Origin: Kluyvera sichuanensis | Lineage (GTDB): Bacteria; Pseudomonadota; Gammaproteobacteria; Enterobacterales; Enterobacteriaceae | DNA length: 64,000 nt | Assembly (NCBI RefSeq): GCF_014218705.1 | Contig: NZ_JABBJF010000003.1 | Coordinates: forward strand, 300,966 to 364,965 | Direction: 5' to 3' | Part shown: positions 54,033 through 61,020 of the stretch, piece by piece | How positions within the stretch are numbered: position 1 is the first letter of the stretch | How the letters are laid out: each line of letters opens with the position of its first letter | The notes under the pieces: generated by a model | What the model saw: only the letters and a program-made list of their open reading frames with translations | What the model was told of the DNA's origin: nothing | Database searches by the model: none | Made by a program: the position numbers and the translations under genes

Positions 54033-54673
54033 TGTGCAGATTCCTTGCGTCTAGTCGTCCACGACACGCTGTGTTCAGCCGTCAGGGTGAATGAGTGCCC
54101 GCATTCACTGCAGGTCATTTCGTCCTCGTCGGCCTCATAACTTTCCTCGGTGCTGACGTTAGCGTTGCACCAAGGGCATTTAGCCTGATCTTCATTGAAA
54201 TAATCCCACTCGTTGTAATCTGCATTTTCTTCAATCCTGGCTAATGCATCAGAGCGGATTTTTGCTTCTTCGGCTTCCCTGCATGGATGACAAGTCCACC
54301 CCCACACGCCATTTTCATCACAAGAACCCCACATGCCGCCGCCGTTGTCATGCTCATTGCGCGGAGGTATTGGCGTAGCTTCTTTGCGGGTGAGCCCACA
54401 ACACTGGCAACGATCGTGCTCTTCGCAGACAACGTATGGCATTTTGTCGCCGTTCTTATTGCAATGGGCACAGCCGTTTATCCACATCCAAACGCCATTT
54501 ACCTCAAGCGCATACAGGTGTTTCTCTGGGGGCGTGAGTTTAATTTCAGGATGATGCCAGTCATCACCAAATTCCTGGGTGCTACCATTTCGCATGCGAT
54601 TCATTCCGGGCTTTAACCGAGGATCATCAATTGGTGCGACAATGATTTCGTTTTTATCGGTGCGGTTACTCAT
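54029..54673 (-). CDS. Cysteine-rich zinc-ribbon phage protein
   Basis: 214-residue protein with several metal-site pairs: CAHCNK, CEEHDRCQCCG, CHPC near the middle, and a C-terminal zinc ribbon formed by CPWCNANVS and CSECGHSF. No enzyme motif is visible. Possible roles are DNA, RNA or protein binding. The ATG at 54673 overlaps the upstream gene by eight bases and is preferred to a longer frame running through that gene. Confidence 0.65.
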   Translation of the reverse strand: MSNRTDKNEIIVAPIDDPRLKPGMNRMRNGSTQEFGDDWHHPEIKLTPPEKHLYALEVNGVWMWINGCAHCNKNGDKMPYVVCEEHDRCQCCGLTRKEATPIPPRNEHDNGGGMWGSCDENGVWGWTCHPCREAEEAKIRSDALARIEENADYNEWDYFNEDQAKCPWCNANVSTEESYEADEDEMTCSECGHSFTLTAEHSVSWTTRRKESAQ

Positions 54674-55160
54674 GAGCGACTCCTTGGCGTAGCTGTGAGG
54701 CGAATCCATTGCAGAGCTCACCGGCATCCTGCAAGACCAAGCGCGCATCTTCATGCAACCCTTGGGCGTATTGTTTAAGGTATTCGCCAGCCTGCTCGGC
54801 TCCTTTCGCTCGGACGTCAGCCAGATACGTGTCTGTTGCCTTGAATGGATTCTCAGCTTCAACATCGCGAGATATGTATGCGTTGATTTCAGAAACGTAA
54901 TCCATCGGAACACCGGCATACAGGTATTCGTCTGCGTTCACGTACTCTTCGTGGTTTTCGCTAATGTCTGTCAACAGGCGCAACATTTGTGCGTTTTCCG
55001 CTACCACCGCCGCCCGAAGCTCGATGGATTCAGTAAGGGCGACGTATACGGTATCCAGCCGGGTAATGACCTCAGTCATTATTTGGCGCTGCGCTGGTGG
55101 TAGGTCACCGACGGTCGCGTGCGCTTTTGCAATAAGCTCTTTCACTTTCAAGCGGCACAT
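54666..55160 (-). CDS. Ea22-like phage protein
   Basis: 164-residue, mainly helical protein; the ELRAAVVAENAQMLRLL-type segment and the ending EYLKQYAQGLHEDA...FASQLRQG are typical of Ead/Ea22-like phage proteins. It overlaps the HD-protein gene by 13 bases. Function not established. Confidence 0.65.
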   Translation of the reverse strand: MCRLKVKELIAKAHATVGDLPPAQRQIMTEVITRLDTVYVALTESIELRAAVVAENAQMLRLLTDISENHEEYVNADEYLYAGVPMDYVSEINAYISRDVEAENPFKATDTYLADVRAKGAEQAGEYLKQYAQGLHEDARLVLQDAGELCNGFASQLRQGVAHE

Positions 55161-55687
55161 TTGCGGATCTCCATCAGTTCGTTAAAGCGATTAATGAAGA
55201 GGCCGAATGCTTGCCCAGGGCGGAGAGGAATAACTTGAATGAGGTCCGAGCATGGAATCCCCTCCAGACAATCCCACTTCGATCCGTCGTCGATTTCCAG
55301 ATCACGGCGCTCAGTGGCCAGCATTGTTAGATCTGCATATTTGACGACTGCGGCGTGCTCCAGCGGAATATCGAATTTGAATCGGATAAGGCCATCAACA
55401 TAAGTCTCGATACGGCGGTAATCGGGCAGCAGCGCTTTCAGTGGGGCTGGGATGTCCTGGCAATAAGCTTCTGCGGCATCATGCATCAGCGCTTCAAAGG
55501 CGAACTCAGGTGGAACAAGCTGGCTTACCAGTACTGAGTGCTGCGCCACGCTGTAGAACTCCGGTAGGTGCCCGGCAAAGCGGCAGATGTGGGAGAGGGC
55601 GGTCGCGATATCTTCAATATCAATATCGTCCACAGTCGCGGTCAGGTAGTTAAATTTCTTGCCGGATAATGTCTGAATGTAGCTCAT
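55148..55687 (-). CDS. yfdR: YfdR-like HD-domain phosphohydrolase
   Basis: 179-residue HD-superfamily protein close to E. coli CPS-53 prophage YfdR: CRFAGHLPEFYSVAQHSVL, ALMHDAAEAYCQDIPAPLK (HD at 69-70) and VKYADLTMLATERRDL. The family removes phosphate from (deoxy)nucleotides. E. coli YfdR has been reported to bind DnaA, and overexpression of its gene cluster to inhibit chromosomal replication initiation. The ATG at 55687 follows GGAGAAAG. It lies in a yfdP-yfdQ-yfdR order like that in CPS-53. Confidence 0.88.
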   Translation of the reverse strand: MSYIQTLSGKKFNYLTATVDDIDIEDIATALSHICRFAGHLPEFYSVAQHSVLVSQLVPPEFAFEALMHDAAEAYCQDIPAPLKALLPDYRRIETYVDGLIRFKFDIPLEHAAVVKYADLTMLATERRDLEIDDGSKWDCLEGIPCSDLIQVIPLRPGQAFGLFINRFNELMEIRKCAA

Positions 55688-55779
55688 TTCTTTCTCCATT
55701 TTAGCGCGCTGCACCGCGCGGATTTTGGTTGCACGAATCCCTCGCCGGTTGGCGATAATTAACGGGATTACGCTTCACT

Positions 55780-55807
55780 AATAACCCCCGCTGCCGGGGG
55801 CTATTAA
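55780..55807. terminator. Possible hairpin between yfdQ and yfdR
   Basis: cccccg/cggggg stem with a four-base loop and AT flanks in the 130-base gap downstream of yfdQ. No clear T-run on the - strand, so attenuation or RNA processing is as likely as termination. Confidence 0.4.
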
Positions 55808-55817
55808 GGCTGGGTAA

Positions 55818-56645
55818 TTACGCGCTGAATTTACCGATAAAGGTTTCTACTGGCTTGCCGTCGAATTTGCTGATCAGCAGATCGCGGAATTCGTTGGCGA
55901 TCGCTTCTTCCTGGGCTTCCAACTGCACGATACGGATAACGAAACACGGCTCACCACTTTTGAGCAGGCTATTACGCAGACTGAATGCACGCTCGCCAAG
56001 ACCTTCATAGGGCACGCATTTGAACTCGAACGCCACCGGCATAACGTCTTTGCTGCTGGCCTCAATGCTTTGCATCAGCGATTTTTTGCCGCTGAAATCG
56101 CTATCTTCATGGTCAGACTGTGTCGCCTGCTGGATAGTGACGCGACGAACAGCCTGGGCTGCCTGGGTGATCTGCATGGAGTTACCGTCGGCATCGAATG
56201 CCAGCAGGTAATCTTTCCAGTCCTCCAGCCATTCGGCGATCTGCTTCTGGCTCAAACGGGTACCGTCAATAGCGAGCAGCGCGCGGAAAGGTGCCGTCTT
56301 TTTCAGGCCAATTGATGCGGTGTTATCGGCATGGCCTGGGTTAACCAGCGTGCCGATATTGAAGATAGAGCGAGCGCGCATATTGTCGGCATCAATAAAG
56401 CAACGAGCTGGCGTTGCATCACTGGAGTAGCCAGTGGAGTAGCGGACAAAATCATCAATGCTGGTTGTTTCCATAGAGCCACGGAAACGGAAACGCTCAA
56501 GATCGAAACGCTCCAGGCTTTCAATGCCAGCGTTATTCGGGATCAGGGCTGTAGGGCATGCGGTTTCGCGTACCTTTTCCAGAGCGAATGAGGAAAGGGT
56601 CAGTTTCTGAACGTCCTGGATCGCGGCGCTATCAAGCTGTGTCAT
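55818..56645 (-). CDS. yfdQ: YfdQ-like DUF2303 protein
   Basis: 275-residue protein matching the DUF2303 family, which includes E. coli YfdQ (274 aa). Typical segments are RARSIFNIGTLVNPGHADN, PFRALLAI, LSQKQIAEWLEDWKDYL and the C-terminal FDGKPVETFIGKFSA. Found in early regions of many phages, often near recombination or nucleotide genes; its activity is unknown. It follows yfdP by 57 bases. Confidence 0.88.
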   Translation of the reverse strand: MTQLDSAAIQDVQKLTLSSFALEKVRETACPTALIPNNAGIESLERFDLERFRFRGSMETTSIDDFVRYSTGYSSDATPARCFIDADNMRARSIFNIGTLVNPGHADNTASIGLKKTAPFRALLAIDGTRLSQKQIAEWLEDWKDYLLAFDADGNSMQITQAAQAVRRVTIQQATQSDHEDSDFSGKKSLMQSIEASSKDVMPVAFEFKCVPYEGLGERAFSLRNSLLKSGEPCFVIRIVQLEAQEEAIANEFRDLLISKFDGKPVETFIGKFSA

Positions 56646-56702
56646 AACAATTCCTTAAATGTTGGTGTAGAAAAACAAAATCGATGGTCTATCAATCGCG
56701 GC

Positions 56703-57074
56703 TTACTTCGCCGCGCGCAGCTTTCCGTCTGGATCACCGCCGAGGGTGAACAGGTTCCCCTGGTCTTCCTGCAGGATGGTGAGTTTCCCGCCTTTGTTAA
56801 CCCACATAGGGGTTTCGGTGGTGTCCTCTTCAGTCGCCTTGCCGCGTGGCGTTGGGGTGACGTACTGAAGCTTGTGCTTAATTTTGACGCGCTTCTCTTC
56901 GACGGAATTGCCCATGCGTTCAAAATCAAAGGTCAGAGTTACCTTGCCTTTGTTGCCATTATTCAGAACGCCCAGGGCTGTGTTATTCAGTGCCGCTGCG
57001 ATTTTGTTCACGAACACGCCGGCATCCAGTTCGCCCAAAAAGTCGGGCACTACGGTCATGCGATCATTACTCAT
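56703..57074 (-). CDS. yfdP: YfdP-like phage protein
   Basis: 123-residue protein (MSNDRMTVVPDFLGELDAGVF...). KGKVTLTFDFERMG and VKIKHKLQYVTPTPRGK are the conserved parts of the YfdP group. It is the first gene of the yfdP-Q-R block. The ATG at 57074 follows GAGGTG; an open frame reaches upstream through the non-coding spacer. Function unknown. Confidence 0.8.
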   Translation of the reverse strand: MSNDRMTVVPDFLGELDAGVFVNKIAAALNNTALGVLNNGNKGKVTLTFDFERMGNSVEEKRVKIKHKLQYVTPTPRGKATEEDTTETPMWVNKGGKLTILQEDQGNLFTLGGDPDGKLRAAK

Positions 57075-57404
57075 GGTCACCTCATTGTGACGGCTGCCAC
57101 CGTCAGTAAGTTTTCTCCATACATGATGTTGTGGCGGTGGTGCCTCCACCTGCCAGCCCGGCCAGGACTGGCGACGTACACTAATCAAGACACATATTCA
57201 TTTTTAAGTTGAATAAGCTGGTGGCCTCGTCACGTGCGCATAGCCGCAATTACCACAACTGGAAGCGCACTCCGCGTTTTGTTTCACACCTGTCATCCAC
57301 AACTGGTAGAGAAGGAGTGCGCTTTCATGTTGTGTGCCTGTCTTTTCACCACATCAGGCTCGGTGGTATCCTTCAAAGTCCCTACAACCCCAAAGGAAAG
57401 CAAA
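57075..57404. promoter_or_regulatory. Divergent intergenic region between yfdP and the ECs1072-like gene
   Basis: 330 bases without a supported gene. It contains a direct repeat ccacaactgg (57253-57262 and 57297-57306) and an inverted repeat gaagcgcactcc (57262-57273) / ggagtgcgctttc (57314-57326). Promoters for both flanking transcripts are expected here; a structured RNA is possible. Confidence 0.5.
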
Positions 57405-57851
57405 ATGATTAATGGCATTGCCCATTTATTCACGCAAGTGAAAGCCAATATTGCTGAGCTTCGCGGTGTTAAAGTCAGCGGCTTCGTTGATAGTACGGCT
57501 GTGTCTTGCGTAACCAACCGCGCTCTTCAAATTTGTGCCCTTGACGTACTTCTGTATGATCACCGTAAAAAGTATGCCAATCAGCTTAATGGGCTAGGTG
57601 GTAAACAGGCTCTTTACCATAAACTTCTGCTCAAATATCAATGGCCACTTTCGGTAATCAGGGGCCTTACGCTTCCAGATGTACTTCTGGCTCTTCACGA
57701 TGAACTTCAGTTTGATACTCTGCCGGATGGTGTTGGCGAGTATTTTTCCCAAATCGCTCGTGCCAACTACCCGGTTAACTTCCCTGACTACCTTGATGCT
57801 GAATGGGATCCCAATTTGTCAGAGAAATTTCTAATTGAGATTCAGCGGTAA
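57405..57851 (+). CDS. Phage protein, ECs1072-like
   Basis: 148-residue protein whose pattern (QVKANIAELRGV, NRALQICALDVLL, YANQLNGLGGKQALYHKLLLKYQWPLSVIRGLTLPD) recalls the ECs1072 group of lambdoid phages; this match is from memory. It stands alone on the + strand within the leftward region, so it may be a separately expressed (moron-like) gene. The ATG at 57405 follows AAAGGAAAG. Its 3' end overlaps a convergent gene. Function unknown. Confidence 0.65.
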   Translation: MINGIAHLFTQVKANIAELRGVKVSGFVDSTAVSCVTNRALQICALDVLLYDHRKKYANQLNGLGGKQALYHKLLLKYQWPLSVIRGLTLPDVLLALHDELQFDTLPDGVGEYFSQIARANYPVNFPDYLDAEWDPNLSEKFLIEIQR

Positions 57852-58017
57852 CTTCAGTGATCATCGAAGTTAATTCAGCAAGCCTCTGCTCAATGGAGGC
57901 TTTATCCGTATGCAGCTGCCGTAGGGTAGTCATCGCTTCGACTTTCTTACACAGCCACTGGTAAAGTTCATCGTTGTTAAAGTCACCAGCAAAGATGACT
58001 GGCTCTTTCTTCTGCAT
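57775..58017 (-). CDS. Small phage protein at the start of the leftward operon
   Basis: 80-residue protein (MQKKEPVIFAGDFNNDELYQWL...). Its second half is helical and glutamate-rich, probably a coiled coil (DKASIEQRLAELTSMITEV). The ATG at 58017 follows a perfect AGGAGG. Two operator-like palindromes lie 120-160 bases upstream, so it is probably the first gene transcribed leftward under repressor control. It ends inside the convergent + strand gene. Not recognised. Confidence 0.7.
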   Translation of the reverse strand: MQKKEPVIFAGDFNNDELYQWLCKKVEAMTTLRQLHTDKASIEQRLAELTSMITEVTAESQLEISLTNWDPIQHQGSQGS

Positions 58018-58137
58018 CACCGCCTCCTAAGCATCTAAACCACAGTTGCGAATCATCCGGTTATTCATACGCCACCGGCGGCTACTTCGTGGGCGTCCTG
58101 CCTGTTCGCTGTTGATGAGAATAACGATAAAGATAAA

Positions 58138-58175
58138 TTGCGTTATACGCAAGTAATAAATTGCGAGTTATGCAA
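58138..58175. promoter_or_regulatory. OL-like operator pair
   Basis: Two 15-base sites: TTGCG-TTATA-CGCAA (58138-58152) and TTGCG-AGTTA-TGCAA (58161-58175), centres 23 bases apart, upstream of the first leftward gene. The same pattern recurs in the cI-cro interval, so these are likely CI/Cro operators. Confidence 0.75.
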
Positions 58176-58186
58176 ATTTGAGGGCG

Positions 58187-58217
58187 AAAAAAAACCGCCA
58201 AATTGGCGGCTTTCTTT
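58187..58217. terminator. Bidirectional terminator downstream of cI
   Basis: Stem ccgccaa/ttggcgg (58195-58209) with a run of eight A on the left, giving a long T-run on the - strand after cI, and tttctttt on the right. Confidence 0.85.
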
Positions 58218-58228
58218 TAAGGGGGGGA

Positions 58229-58921
58229 TTAAGCGTGTCGTTTGAATGACTGTGACTGGCTGATCATTACTTTGCCGAAAACATAAAAACGATGTTCATT
58301 GCTTTTATCTACCGCCCACTCTCTGTACTTGGGGTTATCGGAAATAACCAGTAGTTGGTCAGGTATCATCTGTAAGCGTTTAACGTATACTTTATCGTCA
58401 AAACCAAAGACATATATACCATCGCCATCGAATTCATGTACCGAAATATCTACAAAAATCAGGTCGCCGGGCTCGATTGTCTCTGCCATGCTATCGCCGC
58501 GGACGTTGATTACCTTAACTTGGTCAGAAGTTCGCCCACCAAACATAGATAAGGCGCGCTCATTGTTGTATTCGATGGAGCGGATAACATCAATAACGTC
58601 GCTGCCCTGAATAAAACCACCGCCAGCGCTCGCGCTAACATCAAGAATTTCCACTCTGAACACCGAGTCGTCTCCAATATGTGGTGTTGGGACACTGTTT
58701 TTATATACAGTAGTTCCATTTCCATCAGGAGTAAAGAGGTCAGCAACACTAACGCCTAAAGCTTCAGCATATTTGCTAAGTGATTGTTCAGTAAATGACT
58801 TCTGCTTGCCAGTTTCAACGCGAGAAATATTTGCGCCGTCAACACCAACAGCCTCTGCAAGATCAGCGATTTTTAGTCCCTTCGCAGTGCGAAGTTCTCT
58901 TATGCGGTTTCCTATGTTCAT
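58229..58921 (-). CDS. cI: CI-type prophage repressor (HTH + S24 peptidase)
   Basis: 230-residue repressor that should hold the lysogenic state. The N-terminal helix-turn-helix occupies residues 1-65 (LKIADLAEAVGVDGANISRVETG). The C-terminal LexA/S24 autocleavage domain has a probable cleavage site Ala99-Gly100 in SASAGGG, catalytic Ser144 in RGDSMAETI and Lys181 in KVYVKRL. RecA-stimulated self-cleavage is therefore expected. Divergent from the cro-like gene across an operator region. Confidence 0.93.
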   Translation of the reverse strand: MNIGNRIRELRTAKGLKIADLAEAVGVDGANISRVETGKQKSFTEQSLSKYAEALGVSVADLFTPDGNGTTVYKNSVPTPHIGDDSVFRVEILDVSASAGGGFIQGSDVIDVIRSIEYNNERALSMFGGRTSDQVKVINVRGDSMAETIEPGDLIFVDISVHEFDGDGIYVFGFDDKVYVKRLQMIPDQLLVISDNPKYREWAVDKSNEHRFYVFGKVMISQSQSFKRHA

Positions 58922-58941
58922 GCGCCTATTACATGTTGTTT

Positions 58942-59055
58942 TTGCGTGATGTGCAAAGCAACTTGCGCAAGTCGTATGTTCACCTTATTATGCGTATTGC
59001 GCAATTATAAGGAGGAGATATGCAATCACCATTACGAAACTTGCGTAAATCGCAA
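58942..59055. promoter_or_regulatory. OR-like operator cluster in the cI-cro interval and early cro
   Basis: Sites fitting TTGCG-N5-CGCAA: 58942-58956 (TTGCG-TGATG-TGCAA), 58963-58977 (TTGCG-CAAGT-CGTAT, weak right half, overlapping the palindrome ACTTGCGCAAGT), 58990-59004 (ATGCG-TATTG-CGCAA) and 59041-59055 (TTGCG-TAAAT-CGCAA, within cro). They cover the divergent promoters. Confidence 0.78.
58963..58991 (+). promoter_or_regulatory. Candidate rightward promoter PR for cro
   Basis: -35 TTGCGC (58963-58968), a 17-base spacer and -10 TATTAT (58986-58991), with operators overlapping both elements. Confidence 0.65.
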
Positions 59056-59265
59056 GGGATGACACTTTCCCGGGTGGCAAAAGAAGTTGATATCGACCCG
59101 GGGAATTTAAGTCGAATAGAGCGAGGTCAGCAAATAGCGTCGCTTGATGTTGCTGAACGGTTGGTTCGCTTCTTTTCAGGCCAAATCAATGAACTAGAGA
59201 TTCTTTATCCACATCGATATGCAAACTGTAGCGGTATGGGTACGGATTTAAAACCACAGAGATAA
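59020..59265 (+). CDS. cro: Cro-like regulator
   Basis: 81-residue helix-turn-helix protein (XRE type, residues 5-60: MTLSRVAKEVDIDPGNLSRIERG) with no cleavage domain. From its position divergent from cI it should act as the Cro antirepressor. A strong AGGAGGAG site precedes the ATG. An operator-like palindrome lies within its own codons 8-12, which suggests self-repression. Confidence 0.85.
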   Translation: MQSPLRNLRKSQGMTLSRVAKEVDIDPGNLSRIERGQQIASLDVAERLVRFFSGQINELEILYPHRYANCSGMGTDLKPQR

Positions 59266-59275
59266 GAGGTAAGCC

Positions 59276-59827
59276 GTGGGTAACGAACCTATGTGGAAAG
59301 TCGAACGTCAGCCAGCCTGGCTGGTGGCCGCACTTAAAAAGACGATTACCGATCTGCCTGGTGGATATGTTGAAGCAGCGGAATGGTTAGGAACGACCGA
59401 AAACTCGTTGTTTAACCGCCTGCGTACCGAAGGCGATCAAATTTTCCCGCTTGGCTGGGCGATGGTGTTACAGCGTGCTGGTGGTTCAAGCCACATTGCT
59501 AATGCCGTTGCGCACCACTCTAACGGCGTTTTCGTAAAACTCCCGGACATTGAGCAGATGGGGAATGAGGAACTGCTGACGAAATTTAATGAGCTGCTGG
59601 CGGCGTTGGGGCGCTTTGCTCAATTCCACAATGAGTCAACAGCGGACGGTGTGTTGGACAACGAGGAAAACAAAAAGATGAAGGCAAAAGGCTACCGGGT
59701 GCAGTCGCTGGTGGCAGAAATAATGGTAGTGACAGAAATGTTATTTGGGGAAGTTGACGCCCGCGAGTGTGCAGCTCCGGGCGTCCTGGCGAATAACTCT
59801 ACGTGTATGGAGAAAAAATCCGCATGA
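59276..59827 (+). CDS. CII-like regulator, YmfL family
   Basis: 183-residue protein resembling E. coli e14 prophage YmfL and the phage regulatory CII family. The N-terminal part (AWLVAALKKTI, VEAAEWLGTTENSLFNRLR) reads as a helix-turn-helix followed by the typical DQIFPLGWAMVLQRA. It takes the cII position after cro and probably activates lysogeny or replication-linked promoters. A GTG at 59276 with an AGAGGT site is taken as the start; ATG at 59291 is the alternative. Confidence 0.78.
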   Translation: MGNEPMWKVERQPAWLVAALKKTITDLPGGYVEAAEWLGTTENSLFNRLRTEGDQIFPLGWAMVLQRAGGSSHIANAVAHHSNGVFVKLPDIEQMGNEELLTKFNELLAALGRFAQFHNESTADGVLDNEENKKMKAKGYRVQSLVAEIMVVTEMLFGEVDARECAAPGVLANNSTCMEKKSA

Positions 59828-60150
59828 CCAGTTTAACGGCTTTTAACCGTTTACCGCAACTCAGGATGATCCCGGTGCCGGGTTCTCCGTTGTTTCGGTA
59901 TGAACGCAGAGTATCAAACCGCTGGGTTCCATGTAACCACAGTCGGGCCGTCTCAATTGTGGGGGTCTACTACCGGAGGGCAAAACGCTTATGGGCGAAC
60001 TTAACCGGCGGTACCGGGACCACCGCGGCGTGCCAGTCCGTGTTATCCGCTGGGAGCCAGAAACACAGCGCGTTATCTACTTACGCGACAGCTACCCACA
60101 CGAGTGTTTCAGCCCACTCGAACTGTTTCGCAAAAAGTTCAGGGAGATAA
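59824..60150 (+). CDS. Hypothetical phage protein before the replication gene
   Basis: 108-residue frame. The first 60 residues (MTSLTAFNRLPQLRMIPVPG, RYERRVSNRWVPCNHSRA) look like a genuine compact phage domain. The last 50 are low-complexity (GTGTTAACQS, ATATHTS) and run in another frame over the DUF4222 gene, so the real product may be a truncated or frame-shifted version. Function unknown. Confidence 0.5.
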   Translation: MTSLTAFNRLPQLRMIPVPGSPLFRYERRVSNRWVPCNHSRAVSIVGVYYRRAKRLWANLTGGTGTTAACQSVLSAGSQKHSALSTYATATHTSVSAHSNCFAKSSGR

Positions 60151-60170
60151 CGGACGATCATGAGCACTAA
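59991..60170 (+). CDS. DUF4222 family small phage protein
   Basis: 59-residue protein, MGELNRRYRDHRGVPVRVIR at the start, then YLRDSYPHECFSPLELFRKKF. This is the DUF4222 pattern, small proteins next to lambdoid replication genes, function unknown. A GGAGGG site lies ten bases before the ATG. It overlaps the preceding hypothetical gene in another frame over 160 bases and the replication gene by 11 bases. Confidence 0.8.
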   Translation: MGELNRRYRDHRGVPVRVIRWEPETQRVIYLRDSYPHECFSPLELFRKKFREITDDHEH

Positions 60171-61020
60171 ATTAACCGGCTACGTATGGGATGGCTGCGC
60201 GGCGTCGGGCATGAAGTTGTCGAGTGTTGCGATTATGGCTCGCCTGGCTGATTTCAGCAGCGACGAGGGCGTGTGCTGGCCGTCTATCGAGACTATTGCT
60301 CGCCAGCTTGGCGCTGGACCGAGCACAATCAGAACGGCAATCGCGAAGCTTGAAAAAGAGGGCTGGCTTACCCGTACCCAGCGCCGTAACGGCAACCGTA
60401 ATGCCTCGAACGTGTACCGCCTGAATGTAGCAAAACTGCGAACGGCGGCATTTTCTCAACTGCCAGAATCTGACACGTCAAAATCTGACGCATCAAAATT
60501 TGACGCCTCAAAATCTGACCCGTCGAAATCCGGCAATAACGGCGGTTTTGACCCGTCAGAATCTGGCGGGGATCCGTCAGTAAAATCAAAACCAGAACCA
60601 CAAGTAACTACTAAAACCCCTTGTCCGGTTGCGGCGCAACCAGACCCTGAAATTGTGATTACTGACCAGGCGATTGTCGTTTTAACTCACCTGAACCAGA
60701 TCAGCGGATCCCGGTACCAGAAATCAAAAACCTCGCTGGAAAACATCCGAGCCCGTTTGCGTGAGGGTTACAGCGTTGCCGACCTGCAGCTGGTGGTTGA
60801 CCTGAAGCATGAGCACTGGAACGGGAACGATGAACAGTACCAGTACATGCGACCGGAAACGTTGTTCGGGCCGAAGAAGTTCGAAGGTTACCTGTCCAGT
60901 GCAACCCGCTGGGAGAACAAAGGCCGTCCCACTCGTGATACCTGGGATAAAACCCGCGAACGCGACATAAACGCCATCAGCCAACCTAACGACACTATTC
61001 CACCGGGGTTCAGAGGATGA
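60160..61020 (+). CDS. Phage replication initiator (HTH domain + conserved phage C-terminal domain)
   Basis: 286-residue protein in the position of lambda O. Residues about 10-90 form a winged-helix DNA-binding domain (GVCWPSIETIARQLGAGPSTIRTAIAKLEKEGWL). A serine/aspartate-rich linker (about 100-150) holds a repeated SKSDxSK motif. The C-terminal part (about 165-260: ITDQAIVVLTHLNQISGSRY, TLFGPKKFEGYLS) is the conserved phage replication C-terminal domain. The linker DNA is made of iterons, a likely origin. No helicase loader (P-like) follows in the window. It overlaps the adenine methyltransferase gene by four bases. Confidence 0.82.
   Translation: MSTKLTGYVWDGCAASGMKLSSVAIMARLADFSSDEGVCWPSIETIARQLGAGPSTIRTAIAKLEKEGWLTRTQRRNGNRNASNVYRLNVAKLRTAAFSQLPESDTSKSDASKFDASKSDPSKSGNNGGFDPSESGGDPSVKSKPEPQVTTKTPCPVAAQPDPEIVITDQAIVVLTHLNQISGSRYQKSKTSLENIRARLREGYSVADLQLVVDLKHEHWNGNDEQYQYMRPETLFGPKKFEGYLSSATRWENKGRPTRDTWDKTRERDINAISQPNDTIPPGFRG
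60467..60526 (+). repeat. Four 15-bp iterons inside the initiator gene; candidate phage origin
   Basis: Four tandem in-register units with consensus AATCTGACNCGTCAA (60467, 60482, 60497, 60512). Most hold the inverted pair TGAC-N2-GTCA. A fifth diverged copy (ttttgacccgtcaga) lies near 60545, followed by A-rich DNA around 60580-60620. In lambda the origin iterons lie at the same place within gene O. Confidence 0.7.

Noticed and set aside
57209..57412. 67-residue frame in the yfdP upstream spacer
   Set aside because: No ribosome site or family pattern; it crosses the inverted repeat and ends just inside the next gene.
60467..60526. CRISPR-like short repeats
   Set aside because: Fifteen-base units directly abutting with no spacers, inside a coding gene; these are iterons. 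No CRISPR array is seen anywhere in the window.
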